From Glycocaulis albus (lineage in GTDB: Bacteria; Pseudomonadota; Alphaproteobacteria; Caulobacterales; Maricaulaceae): a DNA stretch of 64,000 nucleotides. Position numbers and translations under genes: made by a program. Shown piece by piece: positions 59,887-64,000 of the stretch. Below the pieces are notes generated by a model, which saw nothing but the letters and a program-made list of their open reading frames with translations, ran no database searches and was not told the origin of the DNA. Position 1 is the stretch's first letter, and every line of letters begins with the position of its first letter. The stretch spans positions 84,383 through 148,382 of the forward strand of contig NZ_BMFS01000007.1 of NCBI RefSeq assembly GCF_014639075.1. Direction: 5' to 3'.

Positions 59887-61095
59887 TCACAATACCCCCT
59901 TGGTGGAGGGGATAGCGGCGCCTTCAACCGCGATGGCCTGGCGCAGCGCGCGGCCAAACGCCTTGTAGCAGGCCTCGATCATGTGGTGGGGATTATCCCC
60001 GCTCACCTCGACATGGATGGCCGCTTTCAAGGTTTCGGAAATCGAGCGGAAAGCGTGCGCGCACATATCCACCGGGTAATCCCCCACCCGCTCGCCGGGG
60101 ATTTCGCCGTCAAAGCGCAGGAAGGGCCGCCCCGAAAGGTCGATCCAGACACCGGCGCGCGTCTCGTCCATAGGCAGGGCAAAGCCGAAGCGGGCAATGC
60201 CGGCCTTGTCGCCGAGCGCGACGCGGATCGCTTCGCCGAGCGCCAGGCACACATCCTCGATCGTGTGGTGGGTGTCGACCTCGATATCGCCCTCGCACAC
60301 CACATCGAGGCGGAAGCCGCCATGGCGCGAGACCTGTTCGAGCATGTGATCGAAGAAGTGGACGCCGGTTTCAAAACGCCCGCCCTCACCATCGAGATCG
60401 ATGAAAAGCGCGATGTCGGTTTCCTTCGTCGTGCGGCGGATGGAGGCGGTGCGCGGGGCCTTGAGACCGCCCAGGTACGCCGCCACGGCCTTCGCATCGG
60501 CGAGCGACAGTACCCAGGCGGTGAAGCCGCCTTGCGTCTCTTCCAGCTTCAGCCCCAGAGCGGCGAGGCGTGCGGCAAGCGCGCCCCGGTCAAGGCCGGA
60601 CAGGGTGAGCCTATCCCCCTCTCTATCCACCTTCGCGCCGGTCAATTCACCCATTCGCGCAGCACAGGCGTACATTAGCGAAACATGTTGATCCCATTCA
60701 GCTTTCGCCGATGCAATCGCGGCCGGCGAGAGGCGGGACAGCATTTCAGGGCCGAAAACGGGGTATGGCAGGCCCGATTCCGGGGTGAGTCTCGCCGCCA
60801 GCGCCGGAACGCGCGCATCTATCACCACATAATCGCTGATCTCGCGGCCCAGCCGGTAGAGCGTAACGCCTTCTTTCGACGGGCTTTCCAGCGCCGCGAG
60901 GCCCTCTGCCAGACGGCTGGTATCGACGGATATATCCATTGCTGTGAGCGCTTGCTGCGCCGCAGCGGCGTTCGGAGCGAGGACGAGCGCGGCAGGGTCG
61001 CAGCCCAGAATATCCCCCAGCCGGGCGAGGAGGGTTTTGCGGGATAGATCCAATCTTGTCCCCGGGCCCTTCGACAGGTCCATAATGGCGCTCAT
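59887..61095 (-). CDS. hisB: HisB (imidazoleglycerol-phosphate dehydratase) with N-terminal degenerate HisC-like domain
   Basis: A 402-residue fusion from the ATG at 61095, one base after the hisD stop. The C-terminal ~195 residues (from RTASIRRTTKETDIALFIDL) are a complete IGPD: TGVHFFDHMLEQVSRHGG, VDTHHTIEDVCLALGEA, GIARFGFALPMDETRAGVWIDLSGRPFL, GDNPHHMIEACYKAFGRAL. The first ~205 residues resemble a shortened HisC: LLARLGDILGCDPAALVLAPNAAAAQQAL (N-terminal aminotransferase region), SDYVVIDARVPALA (where VVVDEAY is expected), then directly LPYPVFGPEMLSRLSPAAIASAKAEW ... ALAARLAALGLKLEET. The segment with the PLP lysine (normally SKAxxLAGLR) is missing, so the domain should not be an active aminotransferase. 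No HAD DxDxT motif exists. Confidence 0.9.
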   Translation of the reverse strand: MSAIMDLSKGPGTRLDLSRKTLLARLGDILGCDPAALVLAPNAAAAQQALTAMDISVDTSRLAEGLAALESPSKEGVTLYRLGREISDYVVIDARVPALAARLTPESGLPYPVFGPEMLSRLSPAAIASAKAEWDQHVSLMYACAARMGELTGAKVDREGDRLTLSGLDRGALAARLAALGLKLEETQGGFTAWVLSLADAKAVAAYLGGLKAPRTASIRRTTKETDIALFIDLDGEGGRFETGVHFFDHMLEQVSRHGGFRLDVVCEGDIEVDTHHTIEDVCLALGEAIRVALGDKAGIARFGFALPMDETRAGVWIDLSGRPFLRFDGEIPGERVGDYPVDMCAHAFRSISETLKAAIHVEVSGDNPHHMIEACYKAFGRALRQAIAVEGAAIPSTKGVL

Positions 61096-61096
61096 G

Positions 61097-62410
61097 TCAC
61101 AGCCCTTCCTCTTCCGCCTTGATCCGCCTCGCGGCCATGGCGAGCCGGTGCGCATCGAGCCCTTCGAGGGCCGCGAGCCGCTCGACAGTAGGCGCGATGG
61201 CGGCCGCACCGTGGCCATCGAAACGCAAAATGCTGGTCGTCTTCTGGAACATCTCGACGCTGACCCCGCCATAGGCTCTGGCCGCCCCGGCGGTCGGCAG
61301 GGCGTGGTTCGGCCCGGCGGCGTAGTCGCCAGCGGCCTCCGGCGTCCATGGACCGATGAATATGGACCCGGCGTGGCGGATCTCACCGCAGATCGCTTCC
61401 GGATCGGCTGTCTGGATGATGAGGTGCTCGCCCGCATAGGCATTCGCCGCCGCCACCGCTTCCGCTTCATCCCTTACGAGGAATGCCTTGGACGCGGAAA
61501 GCGCCGAGAGCGCAATGTCACGCCGCGGAAGACCATCAAGGCGGGCTTTGAGAGCGCGTTCCACCAGGCCGATGAACCGCTCGGAAAACGCGATGAGGAC
61601 GACCTGCGCCAGCCTGTCATGTTCAGCCTGGGCGAGAAGATCAAGGGCGACAAAATCGGGATCGGCGGAATCGTCCGCGATGATGATGACCTCGGACGGT
61701 CCGGCGGGAAGGTCGGCCGCCGCGCCGCCCGGCGTCTGGGCAAGCAGCGCCTTGGCCGCCGCGACATAGGCATTGCCGGGACCGAAAATACGGTCGGCGC
61801 GGGGCAGGCGCGCAACGCCAAACCCGAGCGCGGCCACGCCGTGCGCCCCGCCAAGCGCATACACCTCATCAAGGCCAAGCAGGCCCGCCGCGCCCAGAAT
61901 GGTGCGGTCGGGGCCAGCGCCTTTCATGGGCGGGGTGAGGACAGCGATGCGCCCGACGCCAGCGATTTGCGCCGGGATGGCCAGCATGACCAGCGTTGAG
62001 ACCAGAGGCGCGGTGCCCGCAGGCACGTAGAGCCCCGCCACGTCCAGCGGCGTGACGCGGCGCTGCGCCACCCCGCCGGACCATGTTTCAAGGCTATAGG
62101 ATTTATATCCTTGGCAGTCGTGATAGCGGCGCACGGCGTCAGCGGCGGTGAGGATGGCTTTTGCGTCCTCCGGGTCCAGCGCGTCCGCCGCGGCCTTCAA
62201 TTCGCTCACCGGCACGCGGAAATCGGCCGGCGCATAACGATCGAGCTCCTGCGCATAGCGGCGCACGGCGGTTTCGCCCTCGGCGCGCACTTCGGCCAAA
62301 ATCTTTGCGGCCACTTCAAACGCATCCGAGCTGTCGCTGGGCCGGGCCATCAGGGCCGCGCGTTCATCGGCAGACAGCTCCGCCCACACATATCGGGTCA
62401 GCAAAGCCAT
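61097..62410 (-). CDS. hisD: Histidinol dehydrogenase
   Basis: A 437-residue NAD-dependent enzyme performing the last two oxidations to histidine. Landmarks are GLYVPAGTAPLVSTLVMLAIPAQIAGV, YALGGAHGVAALGFG, IFGPGNAYVAAAKALL, DLPAGPSEVIIIADDSADPDFVALDLLAQAEHD and SIFIGPWTPEAAGDYAAGPNHALPTAGAARAYGGVSVEMFQKTTS (zinc and catalytic His/Glu region). The ATG at 62410 overlaps the hisG TGA (TGATG). The downstream HisB fusion begins one base after its stop. Confidence 0.97.
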   Translation of the reverse strand: MALLTRYVWAELSADERAALMARPSDSSDAFEVAAKILAEVRAEGETAVRRYAQELDRYAPADFRVPVSELKAAADALDPEDAKAILTAADAVRRYHDCQGYKSYSLETWSGGVAQRRVTPLDVAGLYVPAGTAPLVSTLVMLAIPAQIAGVGRIAVLTPPMKGAGPDRTILGAAGLLGLDEVYALGGAHGVAALGFGVARLPRADRIFGPGNAYVAAAKALLAQTPGGAAADLPAGPSEVIIIADDSADPDFVALDLLAQAEHDRLAQVVLIAFSERFIGLVERALKARLDGLPRRDIALSALSASKAFLVRDEAEAVAAANAYAGEHLIIQTADPEAICGEIRHAGSIFIGPWTPEAAGDYAAGPNHALPTAGAARAYGGVSVEMFQKTTSILRFDGHGAAAIAPTVERLAALEGLDAHRLAMAARRIKAEEEGL

Positions 62411-63294
62411 CACGCCATCATCTTTTCGATCGGCAGGACGAGGATGGAGCGCCCGCCTGCGGCCTTGATCTGTTCGAGCGTCGACCAGAACACCTCCTCG
62501 GTGCAGACCGCATGGATGGCGACCACATCATCGCGGCCGACCACGGGCGCGACGGTTGGCGCATCGGCGCCGGGCAGCACGGCGCGGATCTCGTCCAGCC
62601 GGTCCTTCGGGGCGTTCAGGAGGATGTATTTGGTCTGGCGCGAGGCGATGACGCCCTTGAAGCGCTCCACCAGCAATTCCAGCGTCGCGCCCCCGCCATT
62701 GAGCGCTTCGCGGTTGGCGATCAGCACGGCCTCGCTTTCCAGCACCGTCTCGAAGGCGGCGAGGCCATTGGCCTCCAGCGTCGCACCGGTGGAAACCAGG
62801 TCACAGATCGCATCAGCAATCTTCATGCGCGGCGCGACCTCGACCGAGCCGCCCATCTCCACGATCTCGGCTGTGATGCCGCGCTCTGCCAGGAATTTCG
62901 CCGTCAGCGCGGGATAGGAAGTGGCGATGGCGCGGCCCTCAAGGTCCGCCACCGACTGCACCGGACCCTCCAGAGGCGCGGCGAGTTTGAGCGTGCATTT
63001 GGCAAAGCCCAGCCGCTGGACGATCTCCAGGCCCGCCACGCGGGGTGAACGGGCAGCGGCCTCGGCCAGCACGTTCTCGCCGACAATGCCGCACCCGCAC
63101 GAGCCCGATGCGACGAAGCTGGGAATATCATCATCGCGGATCAGCATCAGGTCGAGCGGCACATTCTCCGCCCGGCGCATGAGCGCGTCGCGCGCATAGG
63201 CGAGTTTCACGCCCGACTGTTTGAGCAGGTCAAACCCGCCCTCGGCGAGCCGGCCGCTTTTCTGTACGGCAAGGGTGAGGCGTCCGGCGTTCAT
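62410..63294 (-). CDS. hisG: ATP phosphoribosyltransferase, long form HisG
   Basis: A 294-residue first-step enzyme of histidine synthesis. RLTLAVQKSGRLAEGGFDLLKQSGVKL, LMLIRDDDIPSFVASGSCGCGIVGENVLAE, ATSYPALTAKFLAERGI and IADAICDLVSTGATLEANGL (PRPP loop) make the catalytic part; the C-terminal ~75 residues (KYILLNAPKDRLDEIRAVLPGADAPTVAPVVGRDDVVAIHAVCTEEVFWSTLEQIKAAGGRSILVLPIEKM) are the ACT-like regulatory domain giving histidine feedback inhibition. Being long-form it needs no HisZ. Its ATG overlaps the regulator's stop (ATGA). Confidence 0.96.
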   Translation of the reverse strand: MNAGRLTLAVQKSGRLAEGGFDLLKQSGVKLAYARDALMRRAENVPLDLMLIRDDDIPSFVASGSCGCGIVGENVLAEAAARSPRVAGLEIVQRLGFAKCTLKLAAPLEGPVQSVADLEGRAIATSYPALTAKFLAERGITAEIVEMGGSVEVAPRMKIADAICDLVSTGATLEANGLAAFETVLESEAVLIANREALNGGGATLELLVERFKGVIASRQTKYILLNAPKDRLDEIRAVLPGADAPTVAPVVGRDDVVAIHAVCTEEVFWSTLEQIKAAGGRSILVLPIEKMMA

Positions 63295-63596
63295 CGGGTC
63301 TTTTCCTTCATGCGGTCGAGGATCAGGCGGTAGCCCTGGTGGGGCTCCTGCGCGAGGAAGCGCGCGACGCGGGTGACGGTGGTGGTGGAAACGCCGGTCT
63401 CGGCACTGATCTCGCGATAGGACTTGCCGGCTTCAAGCAATTGCGCCACCCGCCAGCGCTCGGCCAGCGCGTCACGCTCACCCGGCGTGGTGAGGTCTGT
63501 CAGGAAGCGCGCCATCTCGCCTGCATCCTTCGCGGCCAGCAGCGCCTCGCACAGCGCGTTGAAGTCCCGCGTCCTTGTTTCCCTGTCGAGGCGCAT
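63291..63596 (-). CDS. YerC/YecD-family TrpR-like transcriptional regulator
   Basis: A 101-residue protein from the ATG at 63596 with a strong AGGGAGGG site; the open frame upstream is arginine-rich and unlikely. The TrpR-superfamily HTH is TPGERDALAERWRVAQLLEAGKSYREISAETGVSTTTVTRVARFL. Proteins of this YerC/YecD group head histidine operons in several bacteria, and TrpR-like regulators of his genes have been proposed (HisR). It is cotranscribed with hisG by a 4-bp overlap. It most likely represses the operon through the palindrome at 63672-63689, with histidine as a plausible but unproven corepressor. Confidence 0.88.
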   Translation of the reverse strand: MRLDRETRTRDFNALCEALLAAKDAGEMARFLTDLTTPGERDALAERWRVAQLLEAGKSYREISAETGVSTTTVTRVARFLAQEPHQGYRLILDRMKEKTR

Positions 63597-63663
63597 GACC
63601 GCCCTCCCTTGTTTTATCCTGCGCCACACCACCCGGACGGGCCGGGGCGCGGGGCATGGCATC

Positions 63664-63691
63664 CATATAACGTGTTATCGCGATAACACAA
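63664..63691 (-). promoter_or_regulatory. his operon promoter with 18-bp palindromic operator
   Basis: GTGTTATCGCGATAACAC at 63672-63689 is a perfect 18-bp palindrome. On the minus strand it lies between a TTGTGT -35-like hexamer (63691-63686) and a TATATG -10-like hexamer (63669-63664) spaced by 16 bp, about 70 bp upstream of the regulator's ATG. A protein bound here would block RNA polymerase. Expected transcript start is near 63657. Confidence 0.75.
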
Positions 63692-63696
63692 TGGGG

Positions 63697-64000
63697 TGTG
63701 CGCAGCGGGGAGGGAAAGGAGCGGTCGGGGCGTGGGGTGGGGATCGGAAGCGCGGGGCGGAACTTGGGGAGACCGTCCGGTACTCCGGGGCGAAGTCCAC
63801 ACCCTGGCCGAGCTACCTCTCTGCCCTGCCCCCCTGGGCGCGCATCGGTTCAGAGATCAGGGATGGCTCACGACGCTTCGCGTCACCCATCTCGTCGTGT
63901 TAGCGCGATAATACAATAGGTCGAAAGCAGTGGGCGGGAGACGAGAGGGGGAGGTGGAAGGCGTGGGGGTGTCGGGGCGCGGGCCCGGGGTGTGGGGGTG
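63697..64000. other. Intergenic region with no recognisable gene
   Basis: Several short open frames exist on both strands, but all are low-complexity (Gly/Arg/Ser) products of the strong base skew, none has a convincing ribosome binding site, and none resembles a family. The last ~75 bp are extremely G-rich on the plus strand. The only structured element is the second palindrome at 63897-63914. Confidence 0.5.
63897..63914. promoter_or_regulatory. Second, imperfect copy of the his-operator palindrome
   Basis: GTGTTAGCGCGATAATAC differs from GTGTTATCGCGATAACAC (63672-63689) at two of 18 positions, centre to centre 225 bp away. It overlaps a TACAAT -10-like hexamer (63912-63917) reading to the right, so it may control a gene beyond the window edge or act as an auxiliary operator for the his promoter. 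Confidence 0.55.

Noticed and set aside
59887..61095. HisB as an enteric-type bifunctional histidinol-phosphatase/IGPD
   Set aside because: The N-terminal domain has no HAD DxDxT motif or the zinc-binding cysteines of the HisB phosphatase; it fits a decayed HisC better.
63424..63903. A 159-codon plus-strand frame over the his promoter and the 3' intergenic region
   Set aside because: It runs antisense through the regulator gene and the palindromic operator and yields a Ser/Arg-rich product without a start signal.

Overview
The window reads as one contiguous piece of a high-GC alphaproteobacterial chromosome. The best single marker is a circularly permuted, two-piece tmRNA gene (about 42906-43240), a layout known from alphaproteobacteria. 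An SspB of the alphaproteobacterial type, a NadQ-type NAD regulator, a small DUF4169 protein downstream of fumC and a large TipN-like polar coiled-coil protein fit the same group. A Caulobacterales/Maricaulales-like (Hyphomonadaceae-type) marine stalked or prosthecate bacterium is my inference. No rRNA, complete tRNA, insertion sequence, CRISPR array or prophage was seen.

Layout. 1-3467: partial universal stress protein, HD hydrolase plus NadQ-like regulator, TetR regulator with a palindromic operator, alpha/beta hydrolase. 3464-11654: Tat-exported PhoX-like phosphatase, Sua5, GrlR-like protein, FAD-linked dehydrogenase, YaaA, 3-hydroxybutyrate dehydrogenase, patatin, gamma-glutamylcyclotransferase-like protein. 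11651-20232: DUF418 membrane protein, coiled-coil membrane protein, a four-gene MCE/Mla lipid-transport operon and an MFS carrier. 20233-24673: a more AT-rich orphan gene followed by a tightly coupled glycosyltransferase / methyltransferase / alpha-toroid cluster faced by a second methyltransferase. 24687-27839: lipoprotein, proline iminopeptidase, bidirectional terminator, NSS transporter. 27924-33561: the rod-shape operon mreB-mreC-mreD-mrdA-rodA. 33619-41637: TVP38 protein, miaA with a coupled IlvC-like gene, the hflK-hflC-DUF2065-degQ protease-control operon and thyA-folA. 41820-49098: small metabolic genes, tmRNA, cytochrome P450, sspB, zntB, rusA-like gene, fumC and DUF4169. 49240-56894: TPP enzyme, serine hydrolase, TonB receptor and M14 peptidase. 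56921-63596: a complete histidine operon headed by a YerC/TrpR-like regulator.

The most interesting item is the his operon. Its order is regulator-G-D-(C)B-H-A-F-IE, with long-form HisG and fused HisIE, unlike the scattered his genes usual in alphaproteobacteria. At the place where hisC should be, the hisB reading frame carries a roughly 205-residue N-terminal domain that looks like a decayed HisC lacking the stretch with the PLP lysine. An 18-bp perfect palindrome lies between the -35 and -10 of the operon promoter and has a near copy about 225 bp further upstream; it is a strong candidate operator for the YerC-like protein. REP-like palindromes sit inside the operon between hisB and hisH.

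Many neighbours are translationally coupled by ATGA or TGATG overlaps (nadQ, mla genes, miaA-ilvC-like, thyA-folA, sugar cluster, his genes), and three convergent gene pairs share a palindromic CTAG or TTAA that supplies both stop codons. All calls are from reading the sequence; no database search was run.
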